64,000 nucleotides of DNA, from NCBI RefSeq assembly GCF_012102705.1, contig NZ_JAAVTA010000003.1:124001-188000 (forward strand). Reading direction: 5' to 3'. The notes under the pieces were generated by a model. That model was not told where the DNA came from. It searched no databases and saw only the letters and a program-made list of their open reading frames with translations. The position numbers and the translations under genes were made by a program. Below, in pieces: positions 27,033 to 35,849 of this stretch. Each line of letters begins with the position of its first letter. Position 1 is the stretch's first letter. The stretch is from Haematospirillum sp. H1815 (lineage in GTDB: Bacteria > Pseudomonadota > Alphaproteobacteria > Rhodospirillales > Rhodospirillaceae).

Positions 27033-27698
27033 GTGGAAGCGGTCAAACGGTTTGAAATCGTAAACTCCTACAAAGATATTAGCCTGTTATTCCAGGATTT
27101 GCTGACCAACTGCACAGCACTGGGGTTCGAGTTTGCCGCCTTTGGCGGTATCGAGGGCGAAGATGCCGTGATGGCAGAGACAGGCTGTCCCATTATTGCA
27201 GCGTCCTATCCCAGCGCATGGGTCCAGAGATATGTACAAAAGGCTTATCACACGATCGACCCGGTGGTTTATCTGGCGCCCGTCAGCGAAACTACCCTGG
27301 ACTGGAAGACCGTGAGCGCCCTGAATACCGATTTTTTCAACGAGGCATCGACGTTCGGCTTGCGGGCCGGGCTATCAATCCCCGTTACCATCGCCGGTCG
27401 GCTTTATTTGATGAGCTTTGCCACCAGCCGGAACACAGCTATCAGCGCTGAAGCACGGTCTACCCTGGAAAGCATGGCCTTTAACTTTCTGCAGAAGTAT
27501 ACCCGTGCTGACCGCCGCCAGCTACCGGAGCCAAGCACCCCGGAGCAAACATACGACAAAGTTCTTCAGATGGCCCTGTCCGGCCTGTCCAGAACCCAGA
27601 TCGCCAGTGATCTGGGAATAAGCGAGTATTACGTTGCACAGTATCTTAGAAGAAAAATATCAGCACACTCATCTTACGGCATGGGGAATACTGTCTAG
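27033..27698 (+). CDS. LuxR-family autoinducer receptor/regulator (first)
   Basis: About 221 residues from GTG 27033, which follows AGGGGG by 8 bases; the frame opens at ATG 26955. The N-terminal domain has the acyl-homoserine-lactone pocket pattern: YPSAWVQRYVQKAY, TIDPVV and DWKTV, with the conserved Trp, Tyr, Asp-Pro and Trp. The C-terminal HTH (about residues 165-215: VLQMALSGLSRTQIASDLG) departs from the LuxR norm in the recognition helix (ISEYYVAQYLRRKIS) and lacks the usual KLG(V/A) end. It converges on the luxI gene, 41 bases away. It is clearly related to the second LuxR gene (FFDEAS/FFNEAS, FGLRxGxSIP). Confidence 0.88.
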   Translation: MEAVKRFEIVNSYKDISLLFQDLLTNCTALGFEFAAFGGIEGEDAVMAETGCPIIAASYPSAWVQRYVQKAYHTIDPVVYLAPVSETTLDWKTVSALNTDFFNEASTFGLRAGLSIPVTIAGRLYLMSFATSRNTAISAEARSTLESMAFNFLQKYTRADRRQLPEPSTPEQTYDKVLQMALSGLSRTQIASDLGISEYYVAQYLRRKISAHSSYGMGNTV

Positions 27699-27739
27699 AG
27701 TAGGCAATCCAAGCATCACCAAAGAGAACGTGACTGTAG

Positions 27740-28336
27740 CTATAAATGAGAATAGGAATCATAAATATCTGTAGATATTGATATCAGCGATCTACTGTTG
27801 AATGATATCTTTGCGGCAACCAGTTTCTCACCTCCCACGCATCTCTCTCGGTCTTTATAAATCGATACAGGCAGTCCATTCATTGCAAAAGTTCTGGTAA
27901 AGATCCCAACAGGCGCAACGGCCAGAAAAGTCCTGACGCCCTCATTCAAAGCAGTCAGAACACTGCTCCGCAATAGATACAGCAAGACAAGGCGGCGCAC
28001 TTTGGGGGCAAGCTCCCTTTTAACGCCAAGACGCGTCAATTCCCATACAGAGGAACTCTTGGGGATTGCGCACCCCATCAAATCAGGAAAATGATTCTCA
28101 AGCATATAAGGATAGATCGTCGGGATAAAACGAACGCAAGCGATACACTCTTCGGCTCTTTCAATGATTAAATAGAGCGCTCTCGTATTATCATACTGAT
28201 CGAATTCCCATCGCTGATGACTGGGCACATACCAGCGGCGACGGCCGACAAAGATATCATGACGCAGCCTGTGATAGTCTTGCCACAAGCCTGCATTCTC
28301 CCATATGTTGTCCCAACGAATCAGGCGGAACTGCAT
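27740..28336 (-). CDS. LuxI-family acyl-homoserine-lactone synthase
   Basis: A 198-residue autoinducer synthase that joins an acyl group (from acyl-ACP or acyl-CoA) to S-adenosylmethionine. The invariant residues are present: RHDIFVGRRRW (Arg, Phe, Trp), FDQYDN (two Asp), CVRFIPT (Arg) and SVWELTRLGV (Glu, Arg). ATG 28336 has no good ribosome site; the frame continues upstream to 28459 but that part does not look like the family. A 7-bp inverted repeat ends 3 bases before the ATG. The gene is AT-richer than its surroundings. It follows the second luxR on the same strand. Confidence 0.93.
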   Translation of the reverse strand: MQFRLIRWDNIWENAGLWQDYHRLRHDIFVGRRRWYVPSHQRWEFDQYDNTRALYLIIERAEECIACVRFIPTIYPYMLENHFPDLMGCAIPKSSSVWELTRLGVKRELAPKVRRLVLLYLLRSSVLTALNEGVRTFLAVAPVGIFTRTFAMNGLPVSIYKDRERCVGGEKLVAAKISFNSRSLISISTDIYDSYSHL

Positions 28337-28339
28337 ATC

Positions 28340-28365
28340 ATGAAGACGTGGAACAACATCTTCAT
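28340..28365 (-). promoter_or_regulatory. Hairpin just upstream of the luxI start codon
   Basis: ATGAAGA (28340-28346) and TCTTCAT (28359-28365) are exact inverted repeats separated by 12 bases. On the luxI transcript the stem would end 3 bases before the ATG, where a ribosome site should be. It may also be a dyad DNA site. Confidence 0.35.
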
Positions 28366-28475
28366 GCAAAGACAACGTACCCGAAACTTCCGCCCCCCTA
28401 GTGAAGCGGTACCATTCTTTCGCACCCCCTTGGCCCTCCGAATAAAAGGCAGCCAACATAGTGCCATACCCAAAT

Positions 28476-29165
28476 CTAAAGCGTTATAAGCCCCAAAGCC
28501 AAGGCTTTGCCACAGGCCTGTAGCGTCGTCTGGCAATGCAGCTTCTCCCGAGCTTCGCGCAAATGCCACGACACGCCGTGAACCGTTATGCCGAGAGAGT
28601 CCGCGATATCGACCGTACTGACTCCCGCCAGCGACATATGCAGAACCTTGAGCGTCTTATCGTGAAGGCTAATCGAAGTCTGTGCCCGAGAAAACCTGCG
28701 CATATACGTCTGCATAAAGACGAAAGACTGCCCTTCAAGAGCCGCTTGGGCATCCTCGCTGACCACTTCGTCTCTTGCGGTGGCAAAACTGAAAAGATAA
28801 ACCCGCCGCGGCACCTGAATCGGTATCGAAAATCCAGTACGCAGACCAAATAACGATGCTTCATCAAAGAAGTCAGACTTCAGGCCACGCAACTCACCCC
28901 AGTGCAATGTGGTTGACGTAACGGGCGTTAGATTAACCACCGGGTCTATCTCATGGTAAGCGCGCTCCGTATATCGTTGCCTCCACTCCACTGGATAAGA
29001 ACTGAGGACAAACGGGTAACCCATAAGAGAAGACCCACTGTCATCGCCTATAACACCAGCAAAAACAACAAACTCGAACCCCAGACCAGATGCAATGGAA
29101 CAGAGGCTGTCAAACAACTCGTCCTTGTTTTTACAAGCTGTTAAATTTTTAACGTCTTCAACCAC
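28476..29165 (-). CDS. LuxR-family autoinducer receptor/regulator (second)
   Basis: About 229 residues. The ligand domain carries YPVEWRQRYTERAY, EIDPVV and HWGEL, matching acyl-homoserine-lactone receptors. The C-terminal HTH is canonical: LKVLHMSLAGVSTVDIADSL, then ITVHGVSWHLREAREKL. GTG 29165 follows AGGGA by 9 bases, and its first residues (VVEDVK) align with those of the first LuxR protein (VVEAVK). It lies 139 bases upstream of luxI on the same strand, so the pair may form an autoregulated receptor-synthase unit. Confidence 0.9.
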   Translation of the reverse strand: MVEDVKNLTACKNKDELFDSLCSIASGLGFEFVVFAGVIGDDSGSSLMGYPFVLSSYPVEWRQRYTERAYHEIDPVVNLTPVTSTTLHWGELRGLKSDFFDEASLFGLRTGFSIPIQVPRRVYLFSFATARDEVVSEDAQAALEGQSFVFMQTYMRRFSRAQTSISLHDKTLKVLHMSLAGVSTVDIADSLGITVHGVSWHLREAREKLHCQTTLQACGKALALGLITL

Positions 29166-29563
29166 CAAAATAATTCCCTGACAAGGCGCTGGAAATACTT
29201 GCAATTTCTGTCACTGCATGATGGTGTAGCGACACATTCCTGCGCTGTAACGGCAGCATCGTATCAACCGGGGCGGACGTTTTCTACCGAAGTTTTGGCT
29301 GCACACATACCCCACCCGCCTGTCAGCAGGAAAAGAGAAAAACATATTTGGTACCATGAGCAAGAGACCTGATTATACCCGATGAGAACGTGCCCGCCCC
29401 TCTGCAGACGGCCGGCACCCGTCTGTACACAGCCTTCTTCTTTCATCTGCTTTGTTCGAAGCTGTATCCGCGCCCCGCGTCTCGGCCGTCGGGGCGGCGG
29501 CGTGCTGTGCAATTGACCATGCTGTAACGGGTGAACACGGGAGGTGTGCCAAGGAAAAAGACC
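29166..29563. other. Intergenic region between the luxR-luxI pair and the small ORF
   Basis: About 400 bases with no supported gene. CTGTAACGG occurs twice (near 29245 and 29522). I see no clear lux box and no terminator. It must hold the promoters of the minus-strand luxR-luxI unit and of the plus-strand small ORF and XRE gene. Confidence 0.4.
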
Positions 29564-29767
29564 ATGAACAACCACAACACTGAACAACCGTTCTACGCAC
29601 ACGGACGCTGTGTCTACCGTAGTACGTTCTGCCAGTACGACACCGACGGGCGCCTTTTGGCCATGACCTTCGGAAACCCGGTCTGCACACTGTCGGCTCA
29701 TGAAAACGAAGCCGTCGCACAAACCATCGCCGATGCCCTGAACCGCTATACGGCTTCACGACCGTAG
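29564..29767 (+). CDS. Small unknown protein, 67 residues
   Basis: A short ORF with a good AAGGA ribosome site 8 bases before ATG 29564 (a GTG at 29531 is in the same frame). The sequence is protein-like: beta-prone first half (GRCVYRSTFCQYDTDGRLLA) and a C-terminal helix (AVAQTIADALNRY). No membrane segment or known domain. It lies 52 bases before the XRE regulator gene on the same strand, so the two may be co-transcribed. Confidence 0.55.
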   Translation: MNNHNTEQPFYAHGRCVYRSTFCQYDTDGRLLAMTFGNPVCTLSAHENEAVAQTIADALNRYTASRP

Positions 29768-29787
29768 GTACTATGACACCACTTTTC

Positions 29788-29821
29788 ACATTAAACAATA
29801 ACGATGGGGACATTAAACAAT
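29788..29821 (+). repeat. Pair of 12-bp direct repeats before the XRE gene
   Basis: ACATTAAACAAT occurs exactly at 29788-29799 and again at 29810-29821, 22 bases apart (about two helical turns). The second copy covers the ATG of the XRE gene. The position suits an operator for autoregulation. Confidence 0.5.
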
Positions 29822-30296
29822 GAAAACGTCGATGAAAACCGAGAATTCCTATGGGTACGGCGAAGGTCAACCAAACCCGGTTGATATTCACGTTGGCGCT
29901 AGGGTCCGTTTTTGCCGCACCGTACAACGCATCAGCCAGACCACTCTGGCCAATGCGTTAGGATTGACCTTCCAGCAGATCCAGAAATACGAACGAGGAA
30001 CAAACCGTATCAGCGCATCCCGCCTGTGGGATATCAGCCAGGCTCTGGGGGTTCCGGTAACCTATTTCTTTGATGATCTGCCCGATGCCCTGTCCCGCGA
30101 CGAGATACACCAGCAAGAGGCCGTTCCGGAACTGAGCCGTGAGTCGGTGGCTCTGCTGATTGCCTACAGCAAAATTGACAAAAAGTCTGTCCGGCGCCGG
30201 GTTTTTGATCTGACGCGCGTTCTGGCCGACATACAGCAGGACACAGAAAAGGAAACACCAAAAGCTCACAAGGAAACCAAGCGCCGCGCAGGATAA
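29820..30296 (+). CDS. XRE-family transcriptional regulator
   Basis: A 158-residue regulator with an N-terminal Cro/CI-type HTH (about residues 25-85): VGARVRFCRTVQRISQTTLA, then LGLTFQQIQKYERGTNRISA, with FFDD closing the domain. This variant (TFQQIQKYERGTNR) is widespread in alphaproteobacteria. A helical region (VALLIAYSKIDKKSVRRRVF) and a Lys/Glu-rich tail follow. GGGGA lies 9 bases before the ATG. Exact direct repeats flank the start. Targets are unknown; neighbours are the quorum-sensing genes and a glycosyltransferase cassette. Confidence 0.9.
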   Translation: MKTSMKTENSYGYGEGQPNPVDIHVGARVRFCRTVQRISQTTLANALGLTFQQIQKYERGTNRISASRLWDISQALGVPVTYFFDDLPDALSRDEIHQQEAVPELSRESVALLIAYSKIDKKSVRRRVFDLTRVLADIQQDTEKETPKAHKETKRRAG

Positions 30297-30415
30297 GACA
30301 CAACAGGCCTCCTGGTTCTGAAGAAAAACCGACAAGGCTTTGCGCGCACCTGTTTCTTCGGGTAAAACCGGCATTCCATCGCTTTGGTCCTGGCCTCTTC
30401 ATCAGCGAGGTATCT

Positions 30416-32065
30416 GTGCAAGCCCTGCTTTCCGGTATCCGGCCCTGGGTTATTCTGACCCTGGTGTGCTGCGCCCTATATCTGCCCGGCATGGCAACGC
30501 TGCCAGTCATGGACCGTGACGAGGCGCGTTTTGTGCAGGCCACGCGGCAAATGGCCGAAAGCAACGACTACATTGTTGTTCGATTCCAAGACGAGCTACG
30601 GGCCAAGAAGCCTGTCGGGATCTATTGGTTACAAGCCGCTGCTGTCAACCTGTTCAGCCACCCTGCCGATACTGCTGCGTGGCCGTATCGTGTTCCATCG
30701 TTTCTTGCCGCACTGGCCACAGTGCTTCTGGTGTTCCGACTCGGCAGCAGTCTGTTTGACCGGCGCACCGGCTTTGTCGGCGCCTTGGTCATGGCAAGTT
30801 CTTTGCTCCTGTTCAGCGAAAGTCACCTGGCCAAAACGGATGCCGTCCTTCTTGCCCTGACCACCGCCATCATGGGTGGGATGGGAATGGTTTACATGCA
30901 GTCCTGTGGCGGGAAAGCAGCTCCGTCATGGGTCTCTCCGGCTCTATGGCTTGCAATGGGTGCAGCTATTCTGGTCAAGGGACCGGTCACGCCCATGATT
31001 GCCATCTTGGCGGTCATAACCTTGTGTCTGGCAGATCGCAAGGCATCATGGCTGCACGGTCTACGCCCCGTGATGGGAGTGGTGCTTAGCATCGCCATGG
31101 TCGCCCCGTGGATGGCAGCCGTCTCTGCGGAAACAGAAGGCGCTTTCATAACACGAGCCATACAAGAAGACCTGATTCCCAAACTGCTCGGCGGGCAGGA
31201 AAGCCACGGTGCCCCGCCAGGATATTATCTGCTTCTGGTCGGGGTAACGCTTTGGCCCGGGTCCCTGTTTCTGTGGCCTGCGGTGTGGCGCTCGTGGAAA
31301 GAACGTGCCCTGCCCGGGCTACGCTTTCTCCTCGCCTGGACTATCCCTGCTTGGCTGGTCATGGAGCTGATTCCAACCAAGCTGCCTCACTATACGCTGC
31401 CACTGTACCCACCTCTGGCCTTGATGATTGCAACAACGGTTCTGGCCGTTCGCGACTCAACCCGCGTCGATTTATCACGGCTTGCCCCCATGCTGTGGTA
31501 CGGCGTCTGGAGTCTGCTGGGCCTTGGGCTTGCTGGAGCAGCGATTGCCCTGCCCATATACCTTGAGGATAAGTTGTTCTTATGGTCGCTCCTGCCTGCT
31601 GTCGCATTGGGGGGGGGTATGGCGTTGGTGTGGCGCAGTATCCTGCGCCAGCACTTTCTGCCTGCGCTTGTTTTTGCCATGGCGGGAGCCGCTGTGGCCT
31701 TCCCGATGATCATCGGAACTCTCTTGCCCAACCTGAAAAGCCTGTGGGTCAGCCAGGAGATTGCATCTGCCGTTGATCGTTATGCACCGGGCAAACGCCT
31801 TGCTGCAGCTGGCTATCATGAACCAAGCCTTGTCTTCCTGTGCGGAACCGAAACCCTGCTACAGGATGGAGCGGGCGCAGCCCATTCCCTGATGCAGGGG
31901 ACAGCAGGCGCTGCTGCTATAGAGGAAAGAGAACTTCCCGCTTTTCTGTCTGTGGCATCCCGTCAGCCAGACATACAGAAAGCGACCACCATCAGCGGCC
32001 TGAATTACTCACGCGGGAAGTCTGTTGTGCTGCATGTCTTTATCAAAGGGAAAATACCGGAATGA
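30416..32065 (+). CDS. GT39-family (ArnT-like) glycosyltransferase, second copy
   Basis: A 549-residue polytopic membrane protein. The ArnT signatures are at the N terminus: LPVMDRDEARFVQATRQM and LRAKKPVGIYWLQA. About eleven membrane segments follow and a short soluble C-terminal domain. ArnT-type enzymes move an amino sugar or other sugar from undecaprenyl phosphate onto lipid A on the periplasmic face. GTG 30416 follows GCGAGG by 5 bases. Its stop overlaps the ATG of a PAP2 phosphatase gene (ATGA), so the two are coupled, as in the other GT39-PAP2 pair at 19800-22063. Confidence 0.9.
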   Translation: MQALLSGIRPWVILTLVCCALYLPGMATLPVMDRDEARFVQATRQMAESNDYIVVRFQDELRAKKPVGIYWLQAAAVNLFSHPADTAAWPYRVPSFLAALATVLLVFRLGSSLFDRRTGFVGALVMASSLLLFSESHLAKTDAVLLALTTAIMGGMGMVYMQSCGGKAAPSWVSPALWLAMGAAILVKGPVTPMIAILAVITLCLADRKASWLHGLRPVMGVVLSIAMVAPWMAAVSAETEGAFITRAIQEDLIPKLLGGQESHGAPPGYYLLLVGVTLWPGSLFLWPAVWRSWKERALPGLRFLLAWTIPAWLVMELIPTKLPHYTLPLYPPLALMIATTVLAVRDSTRVDLSRLAPMLWYGVWSLLGLGLAGAAIALPIYLEDKLFLWSLLPAVALGGGMALVWRSILRQHFLPALVFAMAGAAVAFPMIIGTLLPNLKSLWVSQEIASAVDRYAPGKRLAAAGYHEPSLVFLCGTETLLQDGAGAAHSLMQGTAGAAAIEERELPAFLSVASRQPDIQKATTISGLNYSRGKSVVLHVFIKGKIPE

Positions 32066-32742
32066 AAGGTGATGGTCCCGCACGCGCATGGCTGACATGG
32101 GCCCGCAGCATGCCTTGCACAAGCGCACTGTTTGGCGCCTTCATCCTGTCCCTGCTTTTGCAGTGGACAATTGACCGACCCTTGGCCTTCTTTATGCGTG
32201 ACATACGGGATACATCCATGGGGCACTTCTTTGCCTTTGTCACGGAAATTGGGCTCGGGTGGCCCTGGTATATCGGGTTCCTTCTGGCCGTTCTGGTTTG
32301 TATGTCAGCATCGAAGCTGGCCCTGACCATGGACAGCTATGATGTATGGCGGGCCCGGACACGCCGCTTCAGTTTTGCACTGACGGCACTGGTGGCATCT
32401 GGACTCGCTGTCACCCTTCTCAAACAAGTTTTTGGCCGCTATCGTCCGAAAATGCTGTTTGCCGAGGATCTCTATGGCTTTGCACCGTTCTCGGGAAATA
32501 CGTCCTTCCCCTCCGGTCATGCGCAGGTAATTTTTGCTTCCATGGCCGCCCTGTGGTTCTTGTTTCCACGCTGGCGACTTATATGGGGGGCAACAGCCTG
32601 CCTGGTCGGTTTCTCTCGCGTTGTCGTGACCGCTCACTATCTTTCCGACATTGTCATGGGGGGAACCTTGGCAATTGTCGTAACCATAGGCGTACACCGC
32701 TGGTTCGAACAGAATAGAACAACGCCTCTGACAGTGCGCTGA
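32062..32742 (+). CDS. PAP2-family membrane phosphatase, second copy
   Basis: A 226-residue membrane phosphatase with the full PAP2 signature: KQVFGRYRPK, SFPSGHAQ and SRVVVTAHYLSDIV. Five to six hydrophobic segments are visible. The first copy at 19800-20528 has different motif contexts (CSFVSGH against FPSGH), so the two are not recent duplicates. Probable substrates are lipid A 1-phosphate or undecaprenyl pyrophosphate. ATG 32062 overlaps the glycosyltransferase stop; the frame is open further up inside that gene. Confidence 0.88.
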   Translation: MKGDGPARAWLTWARSMPCTSALFGAFILSLLLQWTIDRPLAFFMRDIRDTSMGHFFAFVTEIGLGWPWYIGFLLAVLVCMSASKLALTMDSYDVWRARTRRFSFALTALVASGLAVTLLKQVFGRYRPKMLFAEDLYGFAPFSGNTSFPSGHAQVIFASMAALWFLFPRWRLIWGATACLVGFSRVVVTAHYLSDIVMGGTLAIVVTIGVHRWFEQNRTTPLTVR

Positions 32743-32827
32743 TTCAACAAGCCAGAAAAACCGTATAGACACTGGAACAAGAGGGAAGACTGTGCTACGT
32801 CCTCCCCTGTACACACATAATTTATAG

Positions 32828-33766
<939 letters not shown>

Positions 33767-33806
33767 AGACGTGACAAGCGCCATAACATCGTGAAATATC
33801 GGCTCT

Positions 33807-34571
33807 ATGGAAGAAGAGCGTACATCATCCGGGTTGTTTGGTTGGCTCGCCGCGTTTGTTTTGACAGCGGTGGTGGCCGGTCTGGCCGTGTTCTTTATCG
33901 ATCTGGGCCCCAAGAAAGAGGAACCGGCGATTCCGTCCATGGTCTCGGCCTTGTCCCCACCGCCACCACCGCCCGAAGCAACATCGGCCAATGCAGAACC
34001 TGAGACACAGGCCGCAGAACAACCCGCCGAGGTGAAGGACCAAAAACCAGCCAAGCCGGAGAAAGCCTCACCACCAAAAGAGGCCAAAACGGCACACGGC
34101 ACAGCAGCCGTGTCGGCTCCGCCCCAGCAAGCGGATGCACATCAAGGAACGGCACCTGTTCCTGATGTCGTATCCGGTGTTTCGGGACTGGACGATGCTG
34201 TTGGTTTGCCAACAGAATCAGAGGTAGCATCATCCCTTCTCGAGAAATCGACATTCTGCCGCAAGGGTCGCATTGCTCACCGGGCTCCAAGCCTGTTCGG
34301 CACACGCGGGTTTGCCATCACATACGGGACCAATACGTTTGCAAACGGCGGCGATCCATTTCCCCGTCTGGAAATCTTTGTCAACGAGACCAACGGGCAA
34401 CGTTTTGCATCCGTGCTCAGCCTGACAGCGGATCCGGTTCCGGGTTTTCCGAATAATCAGGAAACAGCCATGCCATGGGATGATGGTGCCTTGCGCAGCG
34501 TTATCGCCCGGTGGGTGGAAGGAGCATCAGACGGGGTATGCCCTGTGAAGGGTCAAACAGATGGATCCTAG
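33807..34571 (+). CDS. Unknown membrane-anchored protein with Pro/Ala-rich linker
   Basis: A 254-residue protein of unknown function. One N-terminal membrane helix (about residues 10-32, GWLAAFVLTAVVAGLAVFF), a proline/alanine/lysine-rich linker (about 45-150), and a compact C-terminal domain (about 150-254) with FGTRGFAITYGTNTF, RLEIFVNETNG and RSVIARWVEG. Two cysteines (STFCRKG and DGVCPVK) bracket the domain and could form a disulfide if it is periplasmic. It begins 40 bases after ldh. Confidence 0.75.
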   Translation: MEEERTSSGLFGWLAAFVLTAVVAGLAVFFIDLGPKKEEPAIPSMVSALSPPPPPPEATSANAEPETQAAEQPAEVKDQKPAKPEKASPPKEAKTAHGTAAVSAPPQQADAHQGTAPVPDVVSGVSGLDDAVGLPTESEVASSLLEKSTFCRKGRIAHRAPSLFGTRGFAITYGTNTFANGGDPFPRLEIFVNETNGQRFASVLSLTADPVPGFPNNQETAMPWDDGALRSVIARWVEGASDGVCPVKGQTDGS

Positions 34572-34621
34572 CTTGTGGCGCAATCCATAGCGCAGGAAAC
34601 GCAAGAAGAGAGACGAAGACA

Positions 34622-35152
34622 ATGCCCCTTCAGGACAAGGAATCATCCCGCCAAGATATGTGCGTCCTGTTTGTGTGCACGGGGAACATATGCCGCTCAC
34701 CAACGGCCGAGGGGGTTTTCCGCACACTGGTGGAACGAGAAGGGCTGAGCCAGTATATCCGAACAGACTCAGCCGGAACAACAGCAGCCCATGTTGGTGA
34801 ATATCCCGATGCACGGTCCCGCGAAACAGCGGCACAGCGTGGAGTGGATCTGTCAACAATCCGGTCACGCAAGGTCAGACCTGACGATTTCCGGGCCTTT
34901 GACCTGATCATTGCCATGGATCGCAGCCATGAGAAAATGCTCCACACAATCAGGCCACAGGACGTAGGGCCGGACAAGATACGGCGGCTTCTTGAATTTG
35001 CCCGCAATTGGTCACTTGATGATGTTCCCGATCCCTACTACGGCGGGCCGGACGGCTTTGAGAAAGTGTTCGAGATGATAGAAGACGGCTGCAGCGGATT
35101 GCTTGAGCACATCCGGCAACGCCTTGCGAAAACAGGCCTGTCAACCTCATGA
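34622..35152 (+). CDS. Low-molecular-weight protein-tyrosine-phosphatase
   Basis: A 176-residue phosphatase. The P-loop is CTGNICRSP (nucleophile Cys, phosphate-binding Arg), and the general acid Asp is in VPDPYYGG near residue 140, both in the expected order for LMW-PTP. Bacterial members often act on tyrosine kinases of exopolysaccharide export, but no kinase is nearby. The frame is open to 34511; ATG 34622 gives the family length plus a ~12-residue polar extension. The stop overlaps the methyltransferase start (ATGA), suggesting coupled expression. Confidence 0.92.
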   Translation: MPLQDKESSRQDMCVLFVCTGNICRSPTAEGVFRTLVEREGLSQYIRTDSAGTTAAHVGEYPDARSRETAAQRGVDLSTIRSRKVRPDDFRAFDLIIAMDRSHEKMLHTIRPQDVGPDKIRRLLEFARNWSLDDVPDPYYGGPDGFEKVFEMIEDGCSGLLEHIRQRLAKTGLSTS

Positions 35153-35844
35153 CAGAGGCTGCGTTCCCGAGCCTGCCCCCCTTTGTACGGGCCATTGCCA
35201 CCCGGTACGGGCGGGTTGTACGGGTTCAGGGGGATACGCCTCTTGGGGTAGGCTGGTCTACAGAAGAAGTTCAGCACCGGCGGTTTGACGTTCTCCTCTC
35301 CCTTCTGGATCGCGCCGCCCCGGATATCCCCGTCGCTGTCAGCGATCTGGGGTGCGGATGGGGTGCCCTGTGGGACAGGATCAAGGATCACAAGACACCA
35401 CCCGTTGCCCGCTATATCGGCTACGATATCTCAACAGAAATGATAACCCTCGCCCGGCAACGCACGGGCCACGATACACGGGCGCGTTTCGTTCTTGCGA
35501 GGGGAAACACAGAAAGCGTTGACTATGGATTTGTGTCCGGAACCTTCAATTTCCATGACAATACGCCCCCCCAAGTCTGGGAAGATTATGTAAGGAACAG
35601 CTTGGACCACTTTGCCAAAACATGCAAAAAAGGGCTTGCCTTCAATCTTCTGCACCACAGAGCAAGAACAAAACGCCCTATGTTCTATGCAGACCCGTCC
35701 CTGTGGCTGGACAGGGCGCACACGTGGATCAAGGACAGAGGGGGACAAGGATCAGTGCGGCTGGAAGAAAACTACCTGCCTGATGACTTCACGGTCCTGG
35801 TTCATTTTGATACCAAAACAGATCCGGAAGATATTCAGGTATAA
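35149..35844 (+). CDS. Class I SAM-dependent methyltransferase
   Basis: A 231-residue methyltransferase. Motif I reads SDLGCGWGALWDRI (about residues 66-79), motif II GYDISTEMITLAR (about 92-104), with RFVLARGN and FNFHDNTP later. The substrate is unknown. The N-terminal helix region contains RFDVLLSLLD. Coupling to the tyrosine phosphatase gene through an ATGA overlap suggests a shared pathway. It converges with ftsY, 5 bases away. Confidence 0.85.
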   Translation: MTEAAFPSLPPFVRAIATRYGRVVRVQGDTPLGVGWSTEEVQHRRFDVLLSLLDRAAPDIPVAVSDLGCGWGALWDRIKDHKTPPVARYIGYDISTEMITLARQRTGHDTRARFVLARGNTESVDYGFVSGTFNFHDNTPPQVWEDYVRNSLDHFAKTCKKGLAFNLLHHRARTKRPMFYADPSLWLDRAHTWIKDRGGQGSVRLEENYLPDDFTVLVHFDTKTDPEDIQV

Positions 35845-35849
35845 AAGTC

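Noticed and set aside
29166-29300. lux box upstream of the luxR-luxI unit
   Set aside because: No 18-20 bp dyad resembling known lux boxes could be found by eye; the dyads seen are too short.
32695-32720. tRNA T-loop-like GGTTCGAAC
   Set aside because: It lies inside the second PAP2 gene, with no acceptor or anticodon stems around it. No tRNA was found in the window.
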